A stretch of DNA of 64,000 bases, from the NCBI RefSeq assembly GCF_000964005.1, contig NZ_JXYP01000011.1, positions 213,869 through 277,868 of the forward strand, given 5' to 3'. Shown one piece after another: positions 51,761 to 60,863 of the stretch. The notes below the pieces were generated by a model. That model had not been told where the DNA came from. It did no database searches and worked only from the letters and a program-made list of their open reading frames with translations. Position numbers and translations under genes: made by a program. Each line of letters opens with the position of its first letter. The first letter of the stretch is position 1. The DNA comes from Williamsia herbipolensis (GTDB lineage Bacteria > Actinomycetota > Actinomycetes > Mycobacteriales > Mycobacteriaceae).

Positions 51761-53031
51761 TACTGCCCCATGTAGAACCGCACGCCCTGATCGTCGCGGC
51801 ATTCCGCGACGGTCGCGTACGGCATCCGCTCGGGTTCCGAGATCACCTCGCCACCGGCCTGTCGGACGCGGGCGACGGCACCGTCGATGTCGTCGACCGC
51901 CCACATCGCGACGGCCGCGTGCGTCCGTGCACCTCCCGCGATCCCGATCTGCGGTCGGGCGTCGTCGACCTCCCAGCCGTCGTCGATGCGACCCGCGGTG
52001 AACTCCCACCCGAGGACCGACCCGTAGAAATCGCGGAGCACACCGCTGTCGGGGGTCTCGACGGTGAGGTAGGTGAGCTCGCCGTGTCCCGACGGGTGCA
52101 GCGCGCCCCGCGGCTCGTCGACGTCGGGGACGTACACCGCGAACCGGGTGCCCTGATCGTCGACGGCGTCGAGCGACCCGGGGTGCCCGCCGGGCTCGGT
52201 GACATCGCGGCCCCCGGCCGCGACGATCGCCGCACGGGTGGTGTCGAGATCGTCGACGGCGTACACGCAGAACACGGTGCGCAGGTCACCCAGGCTCGAG
52301 ATGCCCAGCCGGTGACGAAGGTTCGTGACCTGACGGGTCTCGGGGTCGTACCGCCAGCCGAGCACCGCGCCGTAGAAGCGCACCGCGGCCTCGACGTCGG
52401 GCACGCACAGCGACGGGTAGATCAGGTCGCCGCGGCGCGCCCGCGAGACGGCCTGCGATCGTGTCGGGCCCGTGAGCATCCACCGATGTCCGAACGGGTC
52501 GATGATCGCTCCGGTGCGGGATCCGTGGCCCTCGTAGGGTTCCCGCTGCACCGTCGCCCCACCCGCCCGGGCCGCGGCGACCGCCCGATCGGTGTCGGGC
52601 ACCGCGAGCATCAGGCTCACCGACACCGCTCCCGGCGCCGGCGCGGCCAACCCGAGATCGGGGGAGGTCTCGGCGAGATACACCACGCCACCGCCGATCT
52701 CGATCTCGGCGTGGCCCACCGACCCGTCGTCCATCGTGATCGGCTCTCCGCGCAGGCGACCACCGAGGACGCCAGTGTACCACTCGATCGCGGCACGTCC
52801 GTCACCGACGGTGAGGTACGGCAGCGCGCCCGGTCGCTCCACGACAGGGGAACCGGCTGTGGCCGAGGGGGTCTCGTCGAGGGTGATGGACATGTCGATT
52901 CCTTCCGGGAGGGCGGCGCCCTGTTCGAGGCGGCTTCGCAACCGGCGGCGGAAGTCCGTCGACGGGTCGAGCGGTGTGTCGTCGGCGCGCAGGACGGCGA
53001 ACGGATCACGGCCCTCGAAATGGGTGGTCAC
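51757..53031 (-). CDS. Triple-VOC protein coupled to a sigma factor
   Basis: This 424-residue protein has three VOC modules (~70-185, ~195-295 and ~305-420), each starting with a pattern like YLTVGDGRAAIEWYTGVLGG. An N-terminal ~50 residues (DPFAVLRADDTPLDPSTDFRRRLRSRLEQG) resembles the head segment of VOC proteins found beside sigma factors. GTG 53031 overlaps the sigma-gene stop by four bases. A shorter start at ATG 52893 would give only the VOC part. Function is unknown. Coupling suggests it is made with the sigma factor and might sense a small molecule or modify its output, which is inference. Confidence 0.8.
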   Translation of the reverse strand: MTTHFEGRDPFAVLRADDTPLDPSTDFRRRLRSRLEQGAALPEGIDMSITLDETPSATAGSPVVERPGALPYLTVGDGRAAIEWYTGVLGGRLRGEPITMDDGSVGHAEIEIGGGVVYLAETSPDLGLAAPAPGAVSVSLMLAVPDTDRAVAAARAGGATVQREPYEGHGSRTGAIIDPFGHRWMLTGPTRSQAVSRARRGDLIYPSLCVPDVEAAVRFYGAVLGWRYDPETRQVTNLRHRLGISSLGDLRTVFCVYAVDDLDTTRAAIVAAGGRDVTEPGGHPGSLDAVDDQGTRFAVYVPDVDEPRGALHPSGHGELTYLTVETPDSGVLRDFYGSVLGWEFTAGRIDDGWEVDDARPQIGIAGGARTHAAVAMWAVDDIDGAVARVRQAGGEVISEPERMPYATVAECRDDQGVRFYMGQY

Positions 53032-53540
53032 GACACGCCTCCTCTCGCGGTCGGGGCGCCCGGATAGTGGGCGCGGAAGTCGCGCTTCGCGCGGGTCAGC
53101 AGGGCCTCGGTCGCCGACACGGTCCGGCCCAGGTGCTCGGCGCAGTCGGCGACGGTCAGGTCGTCGACGTAGCGCAGGGTGAGCACCGCCCGGTGCAGCG
53201 GCGTGAGCCGGGCGAGCACGTGTTCGGCGACCAGACGGTCGAGTTCGGCGTCCCAGCCGTCGTGGACGGTCTCGGGTACGTCGGCGACCGGTGTCGCGGT
53301 CCGCGCGGAGCGACGCCAGTGATCGGCGAGCTTGTGGCGGGCGACGCCGACCAACCACGCGGTGCCCGCCGACGGCATCGCACCCCTTCGCGCGGCGTCC
53401 ATCGCGGCGAGGAACGTCTCCGAGGTGAGGTCCTCGGCCACGGCGGTGTCACGACACCGCCGCAGGAGGTATCCGTAGACGACCGGCACCGCGTCGTCGT
53501 AGATCTCGAGGAGCGCGCCCGCGCCCGATCCGACACTCAC
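53028..53540 (-). CDS. ECF-type RNA polymerase sigma factor
   Basis: This 170-residue sigma factor has region 2 (~10-75; YGYLLRRCRDTAVAEDLTSETFLAAMDA) and region 4 (~105-160; LTPLHRAVLTLRYVDDLTVADCAEHLGRTVSATEALLTRAKRDFRAHY). It has no C-terminal SnoaL-like extension and no adjacent anti-sigma gene. Instead a triple-VOC gene overlaps its stop. GTG 53540 was taken as the start, since upstream frame content is not family-like. The promoter it reads is unknown. Confidence 0.88.
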   Translation of the reverse strand: MSVGSGAGALLEIYDDAVPVVYGYLLRRCRDTAVAEDLTSETFLAAMDAARRGAMPSAGTAWLVGVARHKLADHWRRSARTATPVADVPETVHDGWDAELDRLVAEHVLARLTPLHRAVLTLRYVDDLTVADCAEHLGRTVSATEALLTRAKRDFRAHYPGAPTARGGVS

Positions 53541-53606
53541 ATCCCCATAGTCGTCGGGCGGCGCGGAAATCCGGCGGAATCGGAGGCGACCCGTAATCTG
53601 GGCCGC

Positions 53607-54623
53607 GTGGCGCACGGTCCGTTGATCCGACTGCTCGGCGACGCGATGACCATCCCACTGCGGGTCGGCGGGCTGCTCACGCGTTCCACCGACGACGTCG
53701 GCGTGCTGGCCCCCGATCAGGAGATCGACAACCCGGCGCCGCCGAACAGCGCCCACGAGCGGCAGAAGATCGCCTACAACTTCTTCTCGGGCATCGGCCC
53801 CGAGATCGCCAACCCCGGCGGCGCGCTGCCGGGAGCGAACCGGTGGGACGAGGCCGTCGACCCCGCCCACCCGAGCCCGGTGATCCTCGTCCACGGCACC
53901 GGCGGGGGCGGCCAGACCAACTGGGGCACCTATGTCCCCCTCCTCACCGCCGAGCGCTATGCGGTGTTCACCCTCACCTACGGCGCGCTACCCCATCTGC
54001 CGTGGCCGCTGTCGGCGATGGGTGGGATGACGGCGATGGAGGACAGCGCCGCCGAACTCGGTGACTTCATCGACCGGGTGCTGGCCTCGACCGGTGCCGA
54101 CAAGGTCGACATCGTCGGTCACTCGCAGGGCACGCTCGTGCCGAACCACTACGCGAAGTTCCTCGGCGGGGCCGACAAGATCGACAGGTATGTGTCACTC
54201 GCACCGCTGTGGGAGGGCACGAGTGCCTTCGGGGCCGGTCTGCTGCACACGGTCGACCTGCGTCTGGGCATCGAGCCGCTCAAGGTGTTGCCGTGCCGCG
54301 CGGTGTCGCAGATGACGATCGGGTCGGCCTTCCTGGCCCACATGAACGCCGACGGCGGGCCCTACGTCCCGGGGATCCGCTACACCAACATCTCGACACG
54401 CTTCGACGAGTTCGTCCGCCCGTACACCAGCGGCCAGCTGCCGGCGACGGCCGACGACCAGGACGTCACCAACATCGTGGTCCAGAGCAACTGCACCCAG
54501 GATTTCTGCGACCATCTCGGCATATGCGGGTCGCCCCGGTCGGCGCGACACGTCCTCAACGCACTCGATCCCGACCACACCGAGGAGGTGCCATGCGTGT
54601 TCGTCCCGCCGTTCTTCGGCTGA
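53607..54623 (+). CDS. Lipase-class alpha/beta hydrolase, paralogue 1
   Basis: This 338-residue lipase (class 2/EstA-like) has VILVHGTGGGGQTNWGTYVPLL (oxyanion motif), the nucleophile in VGHSQGTLVPNHY, an aspartate in STRFDEFVRPY and a late His in FCDHLGICGSP. Paired Cys (CRAV, NCTQDFCDHLGIC, PCVF) suggest disulfides and export, but no clear signal peptide is seen; GTG 53607 and ATG 53646 are both possible starts. It overlaps paralogue 2 by 31 bases and shares with it YDFF/YNFFSGxxxEIANPGGxLPG and the C-terminal layout. Confidence 0.85.
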   Translation: MAHGPLIRLLGDAMTIPLRVGGLLTRSTDDVGVLAPDQEIDNPAPPNSAHERQKIAYNFFSGIGPEIANPGGALPGANRWDEAVDPAHPSPVILVHGTGGGGQTNWGTYVPLLTAERYAVFTLTYGALPHLPWPLSAMGGMTAMEDSAAELGDFIDRVLASTGADKVDIVGHSQGTLVPNHYAKFLGGADKIDRYVSLAPLWEGTSAFGAGLLHTVDLRLGIEPLKVLPCRAVSQMTIGSAFLAHMNADGGPYVPGIRYTNISTRFDEFVRPYTSGQLPATADDQDVTNIVVQSNCTQDFCDHLGICGSPRSARHVLNALDPDHTEEVPCVFVPPFFG

Positions 54624-55537
54624 CCGCTCTCGCGACACTGCTGATCGCCCTCGCAGGCGTCGCGACACCGGCGACCGCCGCCCCACTCCCGGTCACCTAC
54701 GACTTCTTCGCCGGTGCCCGCGCGGAACTCGCGAACCCCGGCGGCTCGTTGCCCGGTACCAACGACTTCGGCTGTCGGCCGACTGCGGCGCACCCCGAAC
54801 CGGTGATCCTGGTGCACGGCACCGGCGGCAACCGCCAGACCAACTGGGCGACGCTCGGGCCGGTGCTGCACAACGCCGGATATTGCGTGTTCGCGCTGAC
54901 CTACGGTGCGCTGCCGGGCACGCCCTATCCGCTGAACCAGTTGGGCGGGCTCACCAGCATGATCCCCAGCGCGCGGCAGCTCGCCTCGTTCGTCGACCGG
55001 GTGCGGTCGGCCACCGGTGCGGCGAAAATCGACCTCGTCGGTCACTCCGAGGGAACGCTCATGCCCGAGTGGTACGTGCGGTACCTCGGTGGCGCGCAGT
55101 TCGTGAACCGATACGTCTCGCTCGCCCCGTACTGGAAGGGTCAGGACCAGACGCCCTACCTGCATCTCGAATCGGCAACGCGCGCACTGGGACTGAACCC
55201 GAAGACGGTCCTGCCGTGCCCGGAGTGCGCCGAGGAGCAGTACGGCAGCCCGTTCATGCGACAGATCAACGCCGGCGGCACCCCGTACGCGCCGGGGGTC
55301 ACCTACACCAACATCATGACCCGCCTCGACGGCATCGTGGAGCCCTGGACCGACGGCTTCGTCCCCGGACCGCGCACCACCAACATCGTGGTGCAGGACA
55401 CCTGCGCCGCCGACCACTCCGACCATCTGTCGCTGGTGTCGTCGCCGCGGACCGCGGCCCTCGTGCGCACCGCGCTCGATCCCGCCCATCCGGTGCCCGT
55501 CCCGTGCGTGCCGGTGGCCCCGGGCCTGCCCGGTTGA
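54593..55537 (+). CDS. Secreted lipase-class alpha/beta hydrolase, paralogue 2
   Basis: This 314-residue protein has a clear Sec signal peptide (residues 1-29, LRLTALATLLIALAGVATPATA). The mature part shows VILVHGTGGNRQTNWATLGPVL, the nucleophile in VGHSEGTLMPEWY, MTRLDGIVEPW and SDHLSLVSSPR. Gln after the nucleophile Ser in paralogue 1 is Glu here. Cys pairs (CRP...YC, CPEC, TCAAD, PCVP) should form disulfides outside the cell. It likely cleaves acylglycerols or related esters. ATG 54593 lies inside the end of paralogue 1, so the pair is translated together. Confidence 0.9.
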   Translation: MRVRPAVLRLTALATLLIALAGVATPATAAPLPVTYDFFAGARAELANPGGSLPGTNDFGCRPTAAHPEPVILVHGTGGNRQTNWATLGPVLHNAGYCVFALTYGALPGTPYPLNQLGGLTSMIPSARQLASFVDRVRSATGAAKIDLVGHSEGTLMPEWYVRYLGGAQFVNRYVSLAPYWKGQDQTPYLHLESATRALGLNPKTVLPCPECAEEQYGSPFMRQINAGGTPYAPGVTYTNIMTRLDGIVEPWTDGFVPGPRTTNIVVQDTCAADHSDHLSLVSSPRTAALVRTALDPAHPVPVPCVPVAPGLPG

Positions 55538-55574
55538 CCGATGAGTTCGGCCCGCCCGCCGAGTCAGTACCGGT

Positions 55575-56357
55575 ATGGCCACAGCAACGATCTCCAGCGC
55601 ACTGCTCTCCAGCGACGATCCCGCCCGACTCCGTGACTGGTACGCGTCGGTGTTCGACGCCGCGATCGAGCACGTCGGGGACGAACCCGGATATGACCCC
55701 GGTGAACCGGTCGTCTACTCCGTCGATCTGGACGGCTTCTACCTGATGATCGACGCCCGCGACGACGTCACCGGCCCGGCGCGCGAACCCGCGCGCCTCA
55801 TCCTCAATCTCGAGGTCGACGACATCCACGCGACGGCGGCCCGCGTCGACGAGCTCGGCCACGGGTGGCTCGCCCCCGTCGAGGACCGGAACGGCAGCTG
55901 GTTCGGGACCGCGACCGACCCCGACGGCAACCTCGTCCAGATCATCGCGCTGAGCGAGGCCATGGTGCGCGACGCGCAGGAGGCGTCGATGACGCCCTTC
56001 AGCGGGTTCGCCGTCCGCGACGTCGACGCGGCCGCGGTGTTCTACGGCGACGTCCTCGGGCTCCGTGTGGCGCGATCGGACTCCGGGATGCTGACGCTGC
56101 ACCTCGACCGCCGCACACGCGTGCTGGTGTACCCGAGCGACGATCACCGTCCCGCCTCGCACACCGTGCTGAACATCCCGGTGGCCGACATCGATTCCGC
56201 CGTCGACGATCTCGTGGGCCGCGGCGTCGCCATCCTGCGCTACCCGGGCATGCCGTGCGACGACAAGGGCATCATGCGCGGTCGGCAGGTGGGCATGGGC
56301 CCCGACATCGTGTGGTTCGCCGACCCCTCCGGCAACGTGGTGTCGATGCTGCACTGA
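55575..56357 (+). CDS. Two-module VOC-superfamily protein
   Basis: This 260-residue protein has two VOC modules (~5-125 and ~138-260), with SSDDPARLRDWYASVFDA and FAVRDVDAAAVFYGDVLGL as their first halves and DPDGNLVQIIAL and DPSGNVVSMLH as their ends. The fold is shared by glyoxalase and extradiol dioxygenases; no metal site can be assigned with confidence. It is alone between the lipases and the transporter gene. Confidence 0.85.
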   Translation: MATATISSALLSSDDPARLRDWYASVFDAAIEHVGDEPGYDPGEPVVYSVDLDGFYLMIDARDDVTGPAREPARLILNLEVDDIHATAARVDELGHGWLAPVEDRNGSWFGTATDPDGNLVQIIALSEAMVRDAQEASMTPFSGFAVRDVDAAAVFYGDVLGLRVARSDSGMLTLHLDRRTRVLVYPSDDHRPASHTVLNIPVADIDSAVDDLVGRGVAILRYPGMPCDDKGIMRGRQVGMGPDIVWFADPSGNVVSMLH

Positions 56358-56394
56358 GCGGAGGTCGACCCCGTGTTCGCTATCCTCGGCGTCC

Positions 56395-57378
56395 GTGACG
56401 GTCGCAGCGATGGAGCGGTTCCAGATCCCGCTCTATCTCGCCGCACTCGCCTGCGGCGCGGTGGTGGGCCTGGCCGTCCCCGGCGTCGGCCCGGTGGCGG
56501 GTCACGCCGTGACCCCGGTGCTGATCGTCCTGCTCTACGCCACGTTCCTCGCCGTCCCGTTCGGACGGATCGGCGCCGCGGTCCGCGACGGCCGCTTCCT
56601 GCTCGGGGTGGTCGTCCTCAACTTCGTGGTGGTTCCCGCGGTCGTGTTCGCGCTGACCCGCGTGGTGGCCGACGACCGACCGGTCCTGATCGGCGCGCTG
56701 CTGGTGCTGCTCACGCCGTGCATCGACTACGTGATCGTCTTCAGCGGGCTGGCCGGCGGCGCGTCCGACCGTCTGCTCGCCGCGGCACCGCTGCTGATGC
56801 TGCTCCAGCTGTTGCTGTTGCCGCTGTACCTCTGGGCCTTCGTCGGGTCCGACATCGTCGACGTGATCGACATCGCCCCGTTCGCCGAGGCGTTCGTGCT
56901 GCTCATCGTGGTGCCGCTGGTGCTCGCCGGCATCACCCAGTCGGTCGCCCGCAGACGGCGGGCGGGTCGGGTCGTCACATCGGCGATGGCGGCGGCGATG
57001 GTGCCGATCATGATGGTCACCCTCGCGGTCGTGGTCGTCTCCCAGATCGATGAAGTCGCCGACCGGTGGTCGTCGCTGGTGCCTGCGGCGCTGCTGTTCG
57101 TCGCCTTCCTGATCGTGATGCCGTTCCTCGGCGCCGGTGTCGCCCGGATCGCCCGATACGACGTGGCCGCGAGCCGTGCGCTGGTGTTCTCGGGAGCGAC
57201 CCGCAACTCGCTGGTGGTCCTGCCGCTCGCCGTCGCGTTGCCGGCCGACCTCGATCTGACGCCTGCGGTCGTGGTCACCCAGACACTCGTGGAACTGCTC
57301 GGGATGGTGATCTACGTGCGGATCGTCCCTCTGCTGATCGGCGGCTCGGCGAAGCACGCTGCCGTCATCGGCGCATGA
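56395..57378 (+). CDS. BASS/ACR3-like membrane transporter
   Basis: This protein of about 327 residues has ten hydrophobic helices. LTPCIDYVIVFSGLAGG, SGATRNSLVVLPLAVALP and the Pro-rich helix breaks are those of the bile-acid:sodium symporter/arsenite (ACR3) superfamily. The Cys in TPCIDY falls at the place of the essential Cys of arsenite exporters. No arsR or arsC gene is near, so arsenic resistance is possible but not shown. The start is GTG 56395 or ATG 56410. Confidence 0.82.
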   Translation: MTVAAMERFQIPLYLAALACGAVVGLAVPGVGPVAGHAVTPVLIVLLYATFLAVPFGRIGAAVRDGRFLLGVVVLNFVVVPAVVFALTRVVADDRPVLIGALLVLLTPCIDYVIVFSGLAGGASDRLLAAAPLLMLLQLLLLPLYLWAFVGSDIVDVIDIAPFAEAFVLLIVVPLVLAGITQSVARRRRAGRVVTSAMAAAMVPIMMVTLAVVVVSQIDEVADRWSSLVPAALLFVAFLIVMPFLGAGVARIARYDVAASRALVFSGATRNSLVVLPLAVALPADLDLTPAVVVTQTLVELLGMVIYVRIVPLLIGGSAKHAAVIGA

Positions 57379-57449
57379 GAAGATGTTCCGCGTTCGTGGT
57401 GTGGACGCCCGGTCCTCCGGGTGCGGGAGAAGGTGGAGGGGACATCGAC

Positions 57450-58403
57450 GTGGGTCCGGGAACGCGACGGCGCTGGCTGCGCACAGCGGCCTCGCTGACG
57501 GCGATCGTCGGGGTGGCCGCGCTGGTGGCGACCGCGGTCGGATGGTCGACGTCGGATTCGACGACCGACGACGAGGCGATGTCGCCGATGCCGCGCAGCG
57601 TCACCGCCGAGGGCCCGCTGCGCTACGTCGCCCTGGGAAGCTCCTATGCCGCGGGACCCGACGTCGGCGACCTGATCGACGCCCGCTGCCTGCGCAGCCG
57701 CGACGACTACCCGCACCGGGTCGCCGCCGATTGGCGCGCCGACCTGACCGACGTGACGTGCTCCGGTTCGACCATCCCCGACATCCTCGATCGAGCGCAG
57801 CCCGGCCGGGCGTCGGAGCCGCAGATCGACGCCGTGCACCCCGACACCGAGCTGGTCACCATCACCACCGGCGGCAACGACCTGCGCTACATCGGACGTC
57901 TCACCGAGATCAGCTGCACGAACGCGCTGGCCGAGCCGGTCAAGCTCGACGGCAAGAGGTGTCGGCCCGGACGGCCGGCGCCACCACCGACGCCCGGCGA
58001 CTACGACCGCCTGCGCGCGTCGATGATCCGACTGGTCGACGCCGTGCGGGCCCGTGCCCCGCGCGCGGTGATCATGATCGTCGACTATCTGCCGGTGCTC
58101 GACGCGCAGGCGACGACATGCCCGGTGATCCCCCTCGACCCGCTGCAGGCGCGCCAGACCGCCGACACCTTCGCCGCCCTGACCGCGACGACGCGTGCCG
58201 CTGCGGAGGCGTCGGGTGCGACCCTCGTCAACGCCGCGGCCGCCGGCGCCGATCACACGGCGTGTTCGGCGTCGCCCTGGGTGTACGGCTTCCGCCTGCC
58301 CCTGCCGTACCACCCGAACGCCGAGGGACGCGAGGCGATGGCCTCGCTGGTTCTCGACGCGCTCGAGACCTCGGGGCTCCGTCGCGCCACGATGCCGAGT
58401 TGA
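57450..58403 (+). CDS. Exported SGNH/GDSL hydrolase
   Basis: This 317-residue esterase has one N-terminal membrane helix (~10-32) acting as signal or anchor. The SGNH blocks are ALGSSYAAGPDVG (nucleophile Ser), TTGGNDLRYIG (Gly and Asn) and YHPNAEGREAM (His with Asp/Glu neighbour), and Cys pairs are spaced through the domain. It probably deacylates a lipid or wall ester outside the cell. GTG 57450 follows GGTGGAGGGG. It is convergent with the acyltransferase gene, ten bases apart. Confidence 0.87.
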   Translation: MGPGTRRRWLRTAASLTAIVGVAALVATAVGWSTSDSTTDDEAMSPMPRSVTAEGPLRYVALGSSYAAGPDVGDLIDARCLRSRDDYPHRVAADWRADLTDVTCSGSTIPDILDRAQPGRASEPQIDAVHPDTELVTITTGGNDLRYIGRLTEISCTNALAEPVKLDGKRCRPGRPAPPPTPGDYDRLRASMIRLVDAVRARAPRAVIMIVDYLPVLDAQATTCPVIPLDPLQARQTADTFAALTATTRAAAEASGATLVNAAAAGADHTACSASPWVYGFRLPLPYHPNAEGREAMASLVLDALETSGLRRATMPS

Positions 58404-58413
58404 CCGATCGCGG

Positions 58414-59850
58414 TCAGGCCGCGGCAGGGATGTCGTCCGAGCGGCGCTGCTTGAGCAGCACCCACGCCGACGACGCCGTGAGCAGCAGGCCGGTCCCGAA
58501 CAGGGCCGACCCCGCCAGCGGCGAGAAGGTGCAGTGCACGGCGAGGCCCGCGGCCATCGTCAGCACGCCCACCGGCAGTGATTTGGCCGGCGTCTGGGTG
58601 CGCCAGTCGAGGGTGCTGCGCCCGGTGGTGATGAGGCTGATCGGACTGCGACGCAACACCTCGACGATGGCGATCGTCATCGCGACGACCGCGGCGTAGG
58701 CCAGCACGATCTCGAGGCCCGTGGGTGCGTGGATGTCCTCGAGCACCGTCGGCTGCACCACGCTCAACGCCACCGCGTGGGCGAGATAGATGCCGAACGA
58801 GCGGTCGGCGGCGGTGCGCATGAACCGCGCCGCGATCGACCCTGCCCGGCGTCGTTCCTGCCAGATGGTTCCGATGCAATAGAGCATCGCGATGATCGCG
58901 ATGTAGGCGAACGTGTTGTGCAGCATGAACACGTTGGTCGCGCGGAACATCGACTCGCCGCGGTCGATCAGCTCCAGGAAGTAGATCAGCGTGGCCGCGA
59001 TGACGATCGCGCCGACGCCGAGCACCGCCCACCGGAACCGCTTCGTGAATCGGCTGAACGCCTCGAAGTGCATCGCGGCGAGAGCGCCCGAGAGGATGAA
59101 GAACTGGTAGGGGAGCAGGGTGATCTCGAGGTGCCGCCACAGCACACCGACGGGTCCCTCGACCAGGAAACCGTGCTGCGGTCGCACCATCAGGTAGAGC
59201 AGCACCGAGTGGAACGCGAAGCTCGCGACCAGGAGGTAGCGGTGGTAGCCCCAGGTCTTGCGCATCACCCACAGCAGCGCCGGGAAGATCGCGTAGATCT
59301 GCATGCTCACCGACAGGAAGTACAGGTGGTACCAGGCGCTGCCGGTGATGAGGTCGTAGACGAGGCTCTTGGCCGCCAGCCGGGCCGCGTCGAGCGATGC
59401 CACGGTGTCGGCGATCCCGGTGAGCCCGCCGCCGAGGTAGTGGCCATAAAGCCAGTACAGAAGGCTCCACACCAGGAACGGCAGGCCGATCAGCTTGTAG
59501 CGCCGACGCCAGAACGGCCACGCGTTCAGTTCGCGATTGCGGTACTGGTAGGTCAGCACGAAGCCGGTGAGCGCGAAGAAGCCGTAGCGGGTGTAGCGGA
59601 GCAGCGTCTCGATGGCTCCGGCCGCGACGTTGGCCGGTGCCGCGACGCCGAGCATGACGTGGTCGAGGATGACGCCACCGAAGGTGACCAGGCGGACCAG
59701 GTCGATCTGATGCAGGTGCTTGTCCCGCGTGACCGGCGGTGCCGCGACCTCCACCGGTTCGGCGGGGTCGGCGGCGGTTGTCGGGTCCGGGTCGGTGGTG
59801 TCCGTGTCGGGGGGTGTGCGACCCGACGGGACGTCAGTGGGAGAAGCCAT
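58414..59850 (-). CDS. Membrane acyltransferase, acyltransferase-3 family
   Basis: This 478-residue protein has a Pro/Asp/Thr-rich cytosolic start (~1-40) followed by at least ten helices. KHLHQIDLVRLVTFGGVILDH contains the family His-x-x-Asp-type N-terminal motif; YTRYGFFALTGFVLTYQYRNRE and SFGIYLAHAVAL are also typical. Such enzymes O-acetylate or acylate sugars of the cell surface. Acceptor unknown. It is tail to tail with the SGNH hydrolase. Confidence 0.9.
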   Translation of the reverse strand: MASPTDVPSGRTPPDTDTTDPDPTTAADPAEPVEVAAPPVTRDKHLHQIDLVRLVTFGGVILDHVMLGVAAPANVAAGAIETLLRYTRYGFFALTGFVLTYQYRNRELNAWPFWRRRYKLIGLPFLVWSLLYWLYGHYLGGGLTGIADTVASLDAARLAAKSLVYDLITGSAWYHLYFLSVSMQIYAIFPALLWVMRKTWGYHRYLLVASFAFHSVLLYLMVRPQHGFLVEGPVGVLWRHLEITLLPYQFFILSGALAAMHFEAFSRFTKRFRWAVLGVGAIVIAATLIYFLELIDRGESMFRATNVFMLHNTFAYIAIIAMLYCIGTIWQERRRAGSIAARFMRTAADRSFGIYLAHAVALSVVQPTVLEDIHAPTGLEIVLAYAAVVAMTIAIVEVLRRSPISLITTGRSTLDWRTQTPAKSLPVGVLTMAAGLAVHCTFSPLAGSALFGTGLLLTASSAWVLLKQRRSDDIPAAA

Positions 59851-59902
59851 GATGAACCGAGACGATACTGCGCGATCCTGTGTGTGCCGGGCGAGCCACG
59901 CC

Positions 59903-60853
59903 TCAGGAGCTCAGGTGTCGCCGGAACTCCCGCGGGCTGACGCCCCGCTGCCGGGTGAACGCGGTGCTCAGCGCGAACGCGCTCCCGTACCCGATCTCGT
60001 GGGCCACCGACTCGTGCGTCCGCGTGGGATCGGCGAACAGATCGGCGGCCAGCGTGAGTCGCCACTGCGTCACATAGGTCATCGGTGCGGTCCCGACGAG
60101 CTCGGTGAACCGGCGCGAGAACGCCGACCGCGACATCCCGGCCGTGGCGGCGAGGGTCGTCACGGTCCACGGGTGTGCGACGTTGTGGGCGATCAGCCGT
60201 AACGCCACTCCCACAACGGGATCGGACTGCGCGGCGTACCACCGAGGGGTCGGTGCGTCGGGCCGGTCGAACCACGATCGCGGTCCCGTCACCAGCACGA
60301 GATCGAGCAGCCGGTTGAGCACCGCTTCCTGGCCGGGTGCCTCGCGGCCCATCTCGTCGTCGAGGACCGCGGTCAGCGGGTTGTCGGCGCCCGGGATCAC
60401 CGTCGCGCGGTCGACCGCATCGAGCAGACGCGCGCTGACCTCGCCCTCCACGGCGTAGGTGCCGATGAGCATCTCGGCGTCGGGGTGGTGCCCGGGTTGT
60501 GCATTTCCCCACGTCCGGACACCCAGGGACATGTGATCGGGCAGGGTGGCGCCGTTCTCGGTACGGCAGACGCCGTCGGGATGGATCACCGCGGTCAGGG
60601 CGGTGCGGTCGCTGTCGGTGTGGTCGGCGAACACGTACGGATCCGGTCCACGCAGGATCACGATGTCGCCGGCGCTCGCCCGCAGTCGCGTCCCGTCGTC
60701 GTAGGTGATGGTCACCGCGCCGGTGGTCAGCACCACGACCGTCAGGGGCGCCTCGTCGCGCACCCGCAGCGACCACGGCGAGGTCATCACCACCCGCAGC
60801 AGGAACGCGCTCTGGGTGCGCGGGCCGTCCAGCAGCCCCGACATCGAGTCCAT
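59903..60853 (-). CDS. AraC-family regulator with cupin domain
   Basis: This 316-residue protein has an N-terminal cupin-type domain (~15-190) with GPDPYVFADHT and PDGVCRTENG. The C-terminal AraC helix-turn-helix pair (~210-315) shows WTVTTLAATAGMSRSAFSRRFTELVGTAPMTYVTQWRLTLAADLF and SVAHEIGYGSAFALSTAFTRQRGVSPREFRRHL. It is divergent from the DUF1772 gene, with two GAMCATGTTC half-sites between. Proteins of this group sit beside oxidoreductase or hydrolase genes; the inducer is unknown. Confidence 0.92.
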   Translation of the reverse strand: MDSMSGLLDGPRTQSAFLLRVVMTSPWSLRVRDEAPLTVVVLTTGAVTITYDDGTRLRASAGDIVILRGPDPYVFADHTDSDRTALTAVIHPDGVCRTENGATLPDHMSLGVRTWGNAQPGHHPDAEMLIGTYAVEGEVSARLLDAVDRATVIPGADNPLTAVLDDEMGREAPGQEAVLNRLLDLVLVTGPRSWFDRPDAPTPRWYAAQSDPVVGVALRLIAHNVAHPWTVTTLAATAGMSRSAFSRRFTELVGTAPMTYVTQWRLTLAADLFADPTRTHESVAHEIGYGSAFALSTAFTRQRGVSPREFRRHLSS

Positions 60854-60863
60854 GAGGACGATT

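Noticed and set aside
56380..57357. 325-residue minus-strand frame rich in His, Asp and Arg opposite the transporter
   Set aside because: It mirrors a membrane protein gene; such His/Asp/Arg-rich products are the usual antisense of hydrophobic coding sequence.
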